The position numbers were made by a program, and so were the translations under genes. From Mesostigma viride (lineage: Eukaryota; Streptophyta; Mesostigmatophyceae; Mesostigmatales; Mesostigmataceae): 64,000 bases of DNA. Below the pieces are notes generated by a model. The model saw nothing but the letters and a program-made list of their open reading frames with translations. It was not told the DNA's origin and ran no database searches. Where the stretch lies: positions 5,115,145 to 5,179,144 of the forward strand of contig RPFO01000253.1 of the NCBI GenBank assembly GCA_009746045.1, read 5' to 3'. Shown here in pieces: positions 1 to 9,251 of the stretch (positions are counted from its first letter, which is position 1; the number at the start of each line of letters is the position of its first letter).

Positions 1-119
1 GGCAACGTGTGGGTATTGGACTAGCTGAGATGTGCATTCTCTAAACAGTGCAGTCGCATCTGGTTGATTGAATAGGTAATTTATTCAACAACCAGCATTT
101 GCTGTGAGTAATTGCCGAT

Positions 120-375
120 TAATTAATTGATTAATTAAACTTTTGCTCCCGTTAGGAGTCACGGGGTATTAACCCCGATGGGTGGGTGGGTGGGTTAATT
201 AATTAATTAATTAGACTCGTGCTCCCGGGTTGGGGAGTCACGGAGCATTAACCCCGATGGATGGATGGGTGCGCAAACAGTCCTACCGGTCTAATCTATC
301 TACATCAGCTACCTACGACATCAGTATCTAACAGCATTCTAACTACAACATCTATCTAGACAGCCTAACGATGCC
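120..375 (-). repeat. LINE-A 3' tail with TTAA and CCAT microsatellites
   Basis: Read on the minus strand this follows the LINE-A stop. It contains an ACCGGTAGGACTG motif, a short CCAT run, GGGGTTAATGCTCCGTGACTC, then TTAA repeats. The last two modules occur twice here. The same modules in the same order recur at 29289-29870 and 30265-30600, where the tetranucleotide block has expanded to hundreds of bases. Bases 1-119 show nothing recognisable. Confidence 0.6.
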
Positions 376-1456
376 CTAGGGGAGCTGTCTGGCGTGCCTC
401 CCACGGGTTTGCACACGTGGACGCTTCCCCACAGGGGGGGGCTCGTTGTCCTCTATGACCTGGGCCCACTTGGCCTTGTCCATCATCTTCTTCCAAATCA
501 CGGAGAGGCCTAGGCCCCCCATGTCCTCTACTAGCTGTTCTTTGAAGGTGCGGGCCTTGCGGCGTCTAACATCAGGGGGCCCGGCCCACGTCAGGAGGTG
601 CCGGCCAGGCTGAGCTGGTCGCAGTCCTGCGGGGGGGCCACGTGAGGTGTCTACCTGGTTGGTGCGAGCTAGGTGCCCTACTAGCTGCAGGCGCCGCTAG
701 GTGCTGGTGATGTATGGCATGCCCTGGTACAGGTCCTCATTGCGGACATGAGCAGCATATCCTACTCTGAAAATGGAACGCAGCATGTTGGTGACCGCGC
801 CGTCCAGCTTGCGGGCCAGGTCGGCGGTGAGGGTCCACGTCTCGGCCCCATACGTGAGAACAGGAAGGACGAGGACCTTGAACAGGTCCTGTTTCTCGAT
901 CTTGCCCAGGGGCTTGCGCCACAGGGCCCGGTACTGGCGTAAAGCGTGCCAGGCGAGGGAGATGCGATGGTCCACATCGACCTCACAGCTGGGGAGCAGG
1001 CTGCCCAGCAGCTTGACGCGGTCCCGATACAGGACTTGAGAGCCGTCGAGGAGATAGAGGGGTGGCGGTGAGTGGGTGAGTCCAACCGCCAGGGCCTCTG
1101 TCTTCTTGCTGACCTCAAGCCCCACTGCCCGAGCTTCGATAGCCAGGCAGTCAAGCCATGTCTGCACGTGCCCAGTGTCCTCGAAGAGGGTGGTGTCGTC
1201 TGCGTAGATGATGTCTGCCAGCCGAATCTTCGTGTCCGCTCCGCCATGCCAGAATTTGTTAGCAACCTGCACCCCTGGTTCCCTACCCACGATGCGGGCA
1301 AATCGCTTGCGCGCCTGAATCATTACGTATTCCACCACAATAATGAACAGGTAGGGCGACAGCACGCAGCCCTGCCACACACCCTTCTGCAAAGGGCATG
1401 GTGGCGTGGTCCCGTGAGAAGTGCGCACCGAAGTGGTGGACCCTTTATACAGGTTG
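376..1456 (-). pseudogene. LINE-A reverse transcriptase, C-terminal half
   Basis: Non-LTR retrotransposon reverse transcriptase lacking its N-terminal part. On the minus strand the reading holds the motif GVWQGCVLSP (palm, GxxQGxxLSP type), then YADDTTLF with the catalytic YADD, then KLLGSLL and VLTYGAETWTL of the thumb region. One in-frame TAG follows PYITST near 697. After it the same frame continues with QLVGHLARTNQVDTS and ends at 376, aligning with the tail of the LINE-B copies at 55262-56905. The 5' side is truncated at a GGCTGGAT microsatellite. There is no endonuclease domain here. Dead 5'-truncated copy. Confidence 0.8.
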
Positions 1457-1527
1457 CGGTGGGTGGGTTGGTGGCTGGATGGCTGGATGGCTGGATGGCT
1501 GGATGGCTGGGTGGCTGGGTGGCTGGG
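1448..1527. repeat. GGCTGGAT/GGGT microsatellite
   Basis: Short array of GGCTGGAT, GGCTGGGT and GGGT units. It sits exactly at the junction between the LINE-A 5' truncation and the Gypsy fragment that starts at about 1528. Confidence 0.8.
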
Positions 1528-2265
1528 TTACAGTTTGACGTGCGTTTTCCCCAGAGTCCTTCAATCCCGTATGTGTCGTACCTACGGTGGCTACCAGTGG
1601 GCTTATCCTCCGCCTCTGGGCATCATGGCTTCGGATGCCCTCGATCACGGTCGAGTATCCTGCCGCGCCCGGTGTTACGTATGCTGCGGTGCACCTGCAG
1701 CCCGCCCTGGAGTGGGATGCCCGCCGCCCAGTGCCTCTTCCTGGACAGGGCTTGGACTCCCGCGGCCACCCTCCTCCGAGGGCCAGTGAGTACTTGGAGA
1801 CTTTCGGGTCGCGTCAGTGTGCACGCCGGTGGCGGGCTCGCGAGATCCGGCACATCCGTTTGTGGCCGGCCAACGTTGAGCCGCTGTTGGACCTGTTCTT
1901 TCCTTCGGGTCTGCGTAACCGGATTCGGTATCACCGCGTGCTCCTTCGGGCTCTCTGCCTGGTGGCTGTTGAGCCTTTCCTTCGGCTTTTCGCCTGCGGT
2001 TTTCTGGACTGGGCTATGGGCCAGGTGGTCCTAATCCAGCACCGGTACTATACTGGGCCTTCCTGGGCCTCTTTCCTGACGGCGTTTGGGCCGATGTGTT
2101 CCTCACGGTAGACAGGCATGACAACGCTGATGATGTGGCTCACTACCGTGCATATCTGGATGTGGCTGATGGCCTCGCGTGGTACTTACCAGACTGATGG
2201 CAACTAGATAGAGGGCCTTACATTAGGCCCGACCTGAGGGTGTTGTCCCTCCGGTATATACAGTT
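1528..2265 (+). pseudogene. Gypsy third-ORF 3' fragment
   Basis: Closely related to the C-terminal part of the third ORF of Gypsy-1 (9252-9860), but in the opposite orientation. Shared stretches include [42 protein letters not shown] and VEPFLRLFACGFLDWA. The homology runs through the stop into the first bases of the 3' UTR (GGTGTTGTCCCTCCGGTATATA) and then ends. It is broken by frameshifts, for example around 1670-1790. This is a remnant of a second, related Gypsy element whose other domains are absent from this side of the window. Confidence 0.75.
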
Positions 2266-3300
2266 AAAGAAACTGTGGCTGAACCGTGGTTCAGCCTGCA
2301 CTGATTAATATCTACAGAGGAAGTAGTTATATTAATCAATAGGTTTACGTTGCTGGTTATGGCTACCAGCACAGAATGCACGAGGCACGTGAGAACCGTC
2401 GCCAAAGGTGCGAGGACACAGGTGCAGGGAAAGTGGTGCTACCAAGTGGCAGCGCCCTGCTCGTTATATACTAATTGTGACGCAGTCACATCCAGATGAC
2501 TGATAGGACAGATCATCTCACAATATTGCTGTCCTTCACTCTGGACCAGCAGATCTCGCCGGACTCGTTATCCATAAATAGTCACATCAATGTCCTGTCG
2601 CACAAGTCCTGTCACTATTTGTTACGTCTAATCAATAGCATTGAATAGACCGCAGTATCGGAGACTAAATGTCCTATCGTACACTGTGATAAGACGCCGT
2701 ATGCCACGCGTCACTTGAAGAACCACCGTAGAATCACCGAATCCAAGTAGAATGTAGTAGAACAGTATCTTGCTCATATCTCGAGCAATACTCATCAGAA
2801 TGAACCCGTTTCTGGATTGTAGTAACGGGAAGTAGAATCTCTACTACAAGCCAAGTAACTTAGTAGAATAATATTGCTTGCAAGCCAGGCAATATTAACT
2901 CCAGCCCTTTCTTCTCTTTTAGAGCTTGGTCATAACAGCCATAATAACTCCAGCTCTTTCTTTCTTTTAGAGCTGTTAGGCTTGGCAACACATATATAGA
3001 AACAACATGCATAGCACTTGACATCCCTCCCAGCTCTCTGTAGTCTCTGCTCGGGATTAATCAAGCACCAGATCACAACACATCTCAGCCATGACGAATT
3101 ACAATGAATTCCCTATCCACTGGAAGTAGAAAGCCAAGTGTTTGGAGTAGCAGCTTGTGGCTAACCAGAATAATGACCCAAATGGAATCATCACCATAAT
3201 GGCTCCTGATTGGAACCCCACAAGTTACCCACCAGACCTTATCAGGTAGACATTGATGGTTATCAGAACTGGCGCCCACCATGGACTGAGAAATAGCACA
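2266..3300. other. No gene; possible decayed LTR
   Basis: I see no coding region. The stretch after the Gypsy fragment has a TATATAC-type sequence near 2466 and a CTCCAGC/CCTTTCTTCTCTTTTAGAGCT stretch near 2895-2975. Both loosely resemble DNA around 50960 and 53400, downstream of the third ORF of Gypsy-2. By position it could be the 3' LTR of the fragmentary element, but no second copy is present to prove that. Confidence 0.3.
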
Positions 3301-3810
3301 TCACAAAATATATTAAGCACATGACAAACTACCTTCCTCTGTCTGGGACAAAACTAGGGGGACCTGTCGCCACCTCACCAGCAAGATTGATGGGCCAGCC
3401 AATCCGGGAAAATCCGCCTAAGCAGCCCCAGGGAATCGAACCCTGCCCTATAAAATCCCTTTGGTTGAGACAAACCTCAAACTGAGGGCAAACCCCCAAC
3501 CAACACCATGGCCCATGCTCCATGACTGAGCATTACATATAATACAGTATTCTGATCAGACACTCCGCAAAGGTGAAAACCTTTGCGTTCAGTGCCGGGC
3601 CGCGGAAAACGCGGAAAACGCGATCTACAAATGAATCCGACCTGAATCGAACTGGGGACCTCTCGCACCAAATTTTGCTGACAGTAGGACGGACGTCTCC
3701 GGTTACCATGGCATCGCCAACTTACACCTACAGTCATCCGCAAAATTTCTCCTGTCCGGGGAGTGATGCAAGCCTGTCGGATTTGGTACTAGATAAATCA
3801 CTCGAGATCT
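3301..3810 (-). repeat. tRNA-like B-box sequences, SINE-like
   Basis: On the minus strand, 3424-3440 reads CAGGG-TTCGATT-CCCTG: an exact five-base-pair stem around a seven-base TpsiC-type loop, containing the Pol III B-box GGTTCGATTCC. A second B-box-like CAGTTCGATTCAGG lies near 3640-3655, downstream of TGGTAACCGGAGACG. Neither has a matching 5' acceptor arm at tRNA distance, so a functional tRNA is unlikely. A tRNA-derived SINE or tRNA relic fits better. Low certainty. Confidence 0.3.
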
Positions 3811-3899
3811 GTGTGTAGGAGTACTATAATAATACAGTATTATACACATATGTACACAGAGCATTACTGCCCTCAGAGCATCACAGCTCTCAGCCAGCG

Positions 3900-4075
3900 A
3901 ACAGCCATACGGCGTATAATACGCCTTATGGCGCGTATTATACGCCATACGCAAGATTTCCGTATGAAAATGGGAAAAAAAATACGCACTGCGTATTTTT
4001 TGCGTATTTTTTGCGTATTGCATATTTTTTGCGTATTTTTTGCGTATTTTTTGCGTATTTTTTTGCGTATGAACC
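3900..4075. repeat. GCGTATAATACGC palindromes and TGCGTATTTTT array
   Basis: An inverted repeat (GCGTATAATACGCC with GGCGCGTATTATACGC) at about 3909-3950 is followed by about eight 11 bp TGCGTATTTTT units (3978-4072). A related GCGTATAATACC/GCGTATTATACCC pair lies at 5283-5320. The two may be ends or internal repeats of one non-autonomous element of about 1.4 kb. Confidence 0.5.
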
Positions 4076-4343
4076 TCGTTCGAAGTAGCTTCTGGCATCA
4101 TTTTGGACGGCACGTGGAGCCGGAACTAGATGCAGGTGCCAAGCTGGCCGTGCATGTACGACTGTACGTGCATTGCTGCAGATTGCTGCGTGTCGGACTA
4201 GGGTCTAGGAGACGAAGGACGAGGAAATTAGGTGACGAAGTTATGTTGTCTGCCAACAAGGGCGCGCATCTGGCACCTAACATTTAATCGTAGCACAATT
4301 GACATCCAGGCACCATGGCTAGCGACGGTGATGGTGTGGGTCT

Positions 4344-4643
4344 ATGGAACACGATGATGATGGGGCCGACGAGATGCAGGCCGTATTTGAGACTGTCTGG
4401 ACACACATCGTGAAAGAAGAGACTCTCAACAAGAAAGGGCAGCCGACAGGTAACTACAAGCTCAGTGACGTGCACACTTTTGGATGCAAAATTCTCGGGT
4501 TCTACCACCCGAGCAAGGCTAGCACCCGCCATATCATGGGCGCTACGTATGCGAAGGAGGCAAGAGTGAGCGAGTGCAAGAGGCCGCCGGAGGCATTACG
4601 TCGCAGGCTGCGGGGTATTTGGTGTGACTCGCGATGCACATAA
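4344..4643 (+). CDS. Hypothetical short ORF
   Basis: An ORF of 99 codons beginning MEHDDDGADEMQ, with acidic N-terminal and mixed basic C-terminal parts. I do not recognise it. It lies between two GCGTAT-rich palindromic segments, so it could be an exon of a small transposon or chance coding. There is no splice or homology support within the window. Confidence 0.2.
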   Translation: MEHDDDGADEMQAVFETVWTHIVKEETLNKKGQPTGNYKLSDVHTFGCKILGFYHPSKASTRHIMGATYAKEARVSECKRPPEALRRRLRGIWCDSRCT

Positions 4644-4649
4644 ATGCCT

Positions 4650-5379
4650 TATTTAGCCATGCAGGCTGCTGCTAGCCAGCCACCGTACCATATGTGTTAA
4701 TGGTTTAGGGAAGCTGGGTCGGGTTGCTGGCATGCATGGTATCCTGCACGCTAGCCACATTGTTGGCAGCCCGTATGGATTCTTGCTTCATGTAGATCAA
4801 TATTGCATGGTGGCCTACCACGAGTAGGCAAGATGTCTGTTTCTGGCACAATGTCTTATTACTTTTGGCAAGTTGGCCGACTGACCGTGTGCTGTATTTC
4901 AGTCCTAGTATAGCCATTCCATGCAGTGATGGCATGGTTTTTTAACTTCAACATACAGTAATGGTGGCAGCAATCTCTATACCTCTGCAAGTGTCATTGC
5001 GCATGCATATCTACTTGTGTTATTATCCTTTTCAGTACGTGTGCACTGATTGTGCATACAACTTTGTTATGGTGTGCTTTTAAGAGACTTAATAATCAAA
5101 CAGGACAATGCTTGTACTTTTAAGCAGCAACGGTAATGCCAATGTCATGAGATGATGATGTGTCACATATAGGCATGTGGTGCATTGCAAGAACACAAAG
5201 AAAACATGCCTGATTGGTCAGATTGTTGAGGAACCCCCCGAACCATTCAAAAAACAGCATTTTCAAGAGTCACCGTACGATTTGCGTATAATACCCCGTA
5301 CGAGCGTATTATACCCAATACCCATGGGCCCCGTACGATTGCGTATTGCGTATGCCTGTACACTGCTCTCAGCATAACA
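4650..5379 (-). repeat. Possible 3' LTR end of the Copia-like element
   Basis: No gene is visible. On the minus strand, 73 bases after the Copia pol stop (5452), there is a purine-rich stretch GAGCTGGGCTC directly followed by TGTTATGCTGAGAGCAG at 5379. This is the expected layout of a polypurine tract and an LTR start. The other end of the LTR cannot be fixed because no partner LTR is in the window. Confidence 0.3.
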
Positions 5380-5451
5380 GAGCCCAGCTCAATGTTAGCT
5401 CTTCTCACCCATCAGTCATCAGACTCAAAGCTCAAACTGGAATTGCTCAAC

Positions 5452-7104
5452 TCACACAGAGGAGCTCATCAGCTTATAAAGAAGCTTGTATTGCTCAGCA
5501 GACTTGTGAGGCAACTTGGTCAAGGCATCAGCAGGATTCTCAGAACCTGGAAGATGTTGAATATCCACCAGACCTGCCAACTCCTTCAACAGGAGATAAT
5601 CCAGATCTCTGCAATTCTGGCCAACTGCTTGTCACTGCACAAACTGGACCATGCCCATGTTATCTGAAAGGATCAAGGTCTCCAGCTGAAGAGTATGAGG
5701 AGTCACTGAAGCCATAGCTAGCAACAGCTCCTTGATGTACAAACTGGACTGAATCCCTTCACAAATGGCTCTGCACTCAGAGACATCTGAACTCACAGCA
5801 ACCCTTCTTTGAAGACGACTGTACCAGGCCACAAGACTATGCCTATGTTGCTGAAGCACAAACAAGCCAGCTGACCTGCCTCTGACCTTAGAAACTTGCC
5901 TGCTATCCATGGAGCTATCAACATAGATATCCAAGGAAAATGGCAAAGACAAATCAATCCCAGCTAAAGTAATACCAGGAGACTTGGTAACATGTGCAAT
6001 AATCTGGGAAGGCTCCTCCAGAATTAGCACATCATCAGGGGATCTGCTATGGACCATCATGTCAGGCCCACAAATGCTGCCATACCAGGCCAACTTGCCT
6101 TTCAGCTCAGGTGCAATGGATGACGTCATGACCTCTGGAACAGATTGAAGAATGGTACTCTTGTAGTCATTGCCCGCCTGCAGCTTAATCAGCCACTGAC
6201 TCCCCTCCTGAACCAATGTAGCCTGCATTCCACAGAACGTGACAGCCTCTCCAGGCTTCTGCCACAATTCTTTTCCCAAAGGAAATGCATCATTAATGAT
6301 GGGCACAAACTGACTCAACCACTTAGTGGGAGCAATCAAGTGCAAGTCATCACCATGCAGGCTAGCATACACAGGTAAATCATGCCACCTACCCAGCAAT
6401 AAACATGGGTCCACAGATGACACCTTCAACCCACAGTGCTTAGTCAAGAAGTCTTCCAGGGTAAGCCTCCAAATGATGGGACTGGACCTGAGACCTTCTA
6501 GACCCTTCAGAATCAGCAGGTAGCTAGACTGGAGCTCTGCCTGCCAGGCTACAGGAACTGGCACATGAAATGGAGTTTCACAATGCCACACCTGCTGAGC
6601 CACACTGGGATCACCCTTCAGAAATGCTCTCTTGAAATCTAGCAGAACTGAAGACATATCAGCACCCTGGTTCAGCATACCGACATACAGGCACAATAAA
6701 ATACGCCATGTATCATGTAGCATCCCAGGTGTATACAACTCCTCGCCTAGAAGATCCCCAGTACCACGGTATTCATTGAGAACTAGACGCACATGGGGAA
6801 CAGACACCCCCTCCACCTCCTTCCGCTTGATGACGAATCTGAGCTTCAACCGTGTACTGTATGGGGGAACCTCATTCACAGGCTGACAGCAGTCAAACTG
6901 CAACCACTCCTCTAGAGCCTTGGCAAATGCTAGCCTCCAGGCCTCAAACATCAGAGGAGAACTCATTTCCTGGACAAGCTGATCATAGCTAAGAGGAGAA
7001 TGAGCAGCCAGTGATCTCTTAGTAATACCAATACTGCTAGGATGGAGAGCAGCTGGCATCACAAGACTGGAAGCCACAGGAATCTGATCCTCAGGCCACT
7101 GCAC
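5452..7104 (-). pseudogene. Copia-like reverse transcriptase and RNase H
   Basis: The C-terminal part of a Copia-type polyprotein. Visible motifs are LLDFKRAFLKGD (Copia RT motif), YASLHGDDLHLI at the catalytic aspartates (HGDD where Copia usually has YVDD), and a Copia-type RNase H with VDSSMDSRQ, SSDVSECRAI and LSDNMGMV. After an in-frame TGA at 5632-5634 the frame continues through DIQHLPGSENPADALTK, a typical Copia RNase H tail, to a stop at 5452. The in-frame stop makes this copy non-functional. It is one element with 7091-8321 and 44578-44935. Confidence 0.85.
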
Positions 7105-7537
7105 ATTCCTGATCGCTTTCAGTGACAGAGAAAAAATTAAAATTCAGGGCCCTGAAGTTAGTCAGTGGAATGCTACCCCAACCCTTACGAATAAGGCTAT
7201 GAGATACAACCACAACTCCAGGGGTGCAAAGAAAATTCTGACCCAAAATGATAGGACCATCATAGTCTTCCAGCACTACTAGGAAGGAAACATCTACACC
7301 CATAACTGGCAAGATGATTTCTCCTACCACTTTCAAATGAACCCTGCCACTAAAGTGAGACACCCAGGAACAGCTAGACTGGCCAATCTGCCGCTGCCCT
7401 GTATGCTGAGACCCCATGATGGAGACCTCTGCATTGGTATCTACTTCTAGTGCAGTGCACTCGGACTCCCCCAACTGGCTGAGCTTGGACACCCGAGGCT
7501 TTTGCTTGGCTTTTTGCATAGCCAGCAGTGACCACAT
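7091..7537 (-). pseudogene. Retropepsin-like domain between integrase and RT
   Basis: On the minus strand the reading contains ALEVDTNAEVSIMGS, about 55 residues of beta-rich sequence, and PIILGQNFLCTPG. The paired pattern D-T-x-A ... ILGxxFL is that of retroviral-type aspartic proteases, but the active triad reads DTN where DTG or DSG is expected. It lies downstream of integrase and upstream of reverse transcriptase. Canonical Copia order puts protease before integrase. It may be a relocated, duplicated or inactive protease domain. The gap 7538-7732 is Pro-rich linker without a recognised domain. Confidence 0.5.
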
Positions 7538-7732
7538 CTTTCAGGCCCACACCTCTATGCTTAGTGAGGCTAGAGGGGACCACCGTCTGCCTGTTCTAAA
7601 TCTGGAAAGTTAACCGGTCCAGGGGTCTGGCCAGGACTTACCTGGGGATTACTTCCAGCCGGAACGTGATGATCAGGGATGACGTCATGACCAACTGGCA
7701 AGGTTGTCACATCAGGAGTTACTGCCTCTGCT

Positions 7733-7966
7733 TCAGCACCCCTTAGACGTACATATGACCACGACAGATGGTGCACATTCTGGGGAGGATCCTCCGGCCA
7801 TCTTCACCCAGCACTTGTGCCCAGCGAGTTCCACCCTGGTCACTACCGATCCAGGGTGCCATGCAGCTATACCACGCTTGCCTGCAAGCTTGGGCTCTTT
7901 CCACACAATTACCCTTTGGCCAACTACAGGTTTCAGAACACTCCAGCCCTTGTCTTTCTGCCTCAA
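7733..7966 (-). pseudogene. Copia-like integrase C-terminal region
   Basis: Short frame containing WSVLKPVVGQRVIVWKEPK and GSVVTRVELAGHKCWVKMAG, a small beta-barrel-like stretch as found after the catalytic core of retroelement integrases. It is separated from the upstream core (7989-8321) by a frame change. It lies in the correct order between integrase core and RT on the minus strand. Confidence 0.5.
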
Positions 7967-7988
7967 CTTGGCAAACTTGAACAGAAGG

Positions 7989-8321
7989 CTATCTTTCCAG
8001 GCTTGCTCTTGAAACCTCAGTAGGGAGCTCCCGAAGATGCAATGATAATGGAGTCACAGGGACCTCTCCAACATACATGGATGCCCTGACATTCAATCTG
8101 TCCTCAACTGACCTTAACCAGGCCGTCTTGATAATAGCTGGAACCAATCTTGGAATCTTCTTCTCCGTCAGCAGAATAGTCTTGAGCTCTCTGATTGTCC
8201 TCTCCACCACGCCTTGACTGCCATGGGACTCCCTGTGTACAACAAATAACTCAGGGAGGTCTTCATGCCCCATGCAGCACTCAAATTCTAAATCACACTG
8301 CAGCTGGATCACTGGTTTCAT
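7989..8321 (-). pseudogene. Copia-like integrase core, second part
   Basis: The reading includes HRESHGSQGVVERTIRELKT, the end of a DDE integrase core. The E in GVVERT aligns with the catalytic glutamate of Copia integrases. Its 5' part is 36 kb away at 44578-44935, because Gypsy-1 inserted between the two halves. Across the insertion the reading LQAIRSRM continues as KPVIQLQCDLE when one copy of the 5 bp duplication is discounted. Confidence 0.8.
8317..8321. other. Target-site duplication of Gypsy-1, left copy
   Basis: TTCAT immediately before the LTR start. The same five bases follow the other LTR at 44578-44582. A 5 bp duplication is normal for Gypsy integrases. Confidence 0.95.
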
Positions 8322-8873
8322 TGTTACGTCTCAAACCTCTACCTCTACCTGGCCTAATGCTACCTAAACTAGTAAGGCCGCCTCTAGTTAAACCCCTAGC
8401 GAAAGACGAACAAGACGATCCAGATCTCAGTGCATTTACGTAAGTACTACTGTAATACGCCATAAGCCATTTACACAAACCCGTTTACTCCAGGAATAGA
8501 GGAAGGAAACACAACTACACTGCCATGACCCAAGCTAATATGTGTTAATTCATTTAACACACGCCGAGTGCCCACACAAGGAGTGGAACGTGCATAAATG
8601 GTCACCAACGGTCCAACAAGCTCGGGCCGACCTGGCCCTCGCCTACAGAACCACAGGCAGATGCACAGATGCACGCCGGTCCACTACATTCTACCAAAGG
8701 ATAAGGACCACTAATAAAGTACGCGGCGCGGCGCCCAAAAGCACCCAATGTACCACGGTACTGTTACGAGGACAATAGTGTCCCAGTTGGAACTACACGT
8801 AAACCTAGGAACAACCGAGGCAAAGGACCTAATTTACGTCCGTAACTACAACGAATTGTTACGCGACGTAACA
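8322..8873 (-). repeat. Gypsy-1 3' LTR
   Basis: 552 bp, beginning TGTTACGTC and ending GACGTAACA on the plus strand, so the ends are 9 bp perfect inverted repeats with TG/CA termini. Nearly identical to 44018-44577. Differences are a missing 12 bp CTACC-rich block, 4 extra bases (TTTA) near 8554, and one substitution. Confidence 0.95.
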
Positions 8874-8886
8874 CCTCCCCCCCCAC
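8874..8886 (-). promoter_or_regulatory. Gypsy-1 polypurine tract
   Basis: On the minus strand GTGGGGGGGGAGG lies directly before the 3' LTR start, the site expected to prime plus-strand DNA synthesis. The stretch 8887-9251 between it and the third ORF is 3' untranslated sequence without a recognisable feature. Confidence 0.8.
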
Positions 8887-9251
8887 ACAAAAGGTAGGGA
8901 GCCCTCTCCCTACGCACAGGGAGGAAACCAAAGGGGTAGGAAAAACCTAATGCACCCAGCACACACCAACACAATCGATAGTAGGACATCCAAGATACAA
9001 AGCACCAATAGTTCACACGGTCTCCACCACCACGCCGGGTGGTGTAGGGTTAGCCAGCACCAAGCCTGGTGGGAGGTTCCCCTAACTGCCTGGAACGGAG
9101 TCCTTGCCGGGGGGGACGGCACTGGGCAGGACACACAGAGTAAACAAATCAGTACCAAGGACCAAGAACAGCCAATCAACTGGCCAGAATATGAGGGCGA
9201 CTCTATATACCGGAGGGACAACACCCTCAGGTCGGGCCTAAGGCCCTCTAT

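Noticed and set aside
3418-3446. Functional tRNA gene
   Set aside because: Only the TpsiC arm and B-box are convincing; no complementary 5' acceptor arm at tRNA distance.
5632-5634. Selenocysteine at the in-frame TGA of the Copia RNase H
   Set aside because: No Cys/Sec-type site is expected there, and the element is truncated and split, so a simple nonsense mutation is enough.
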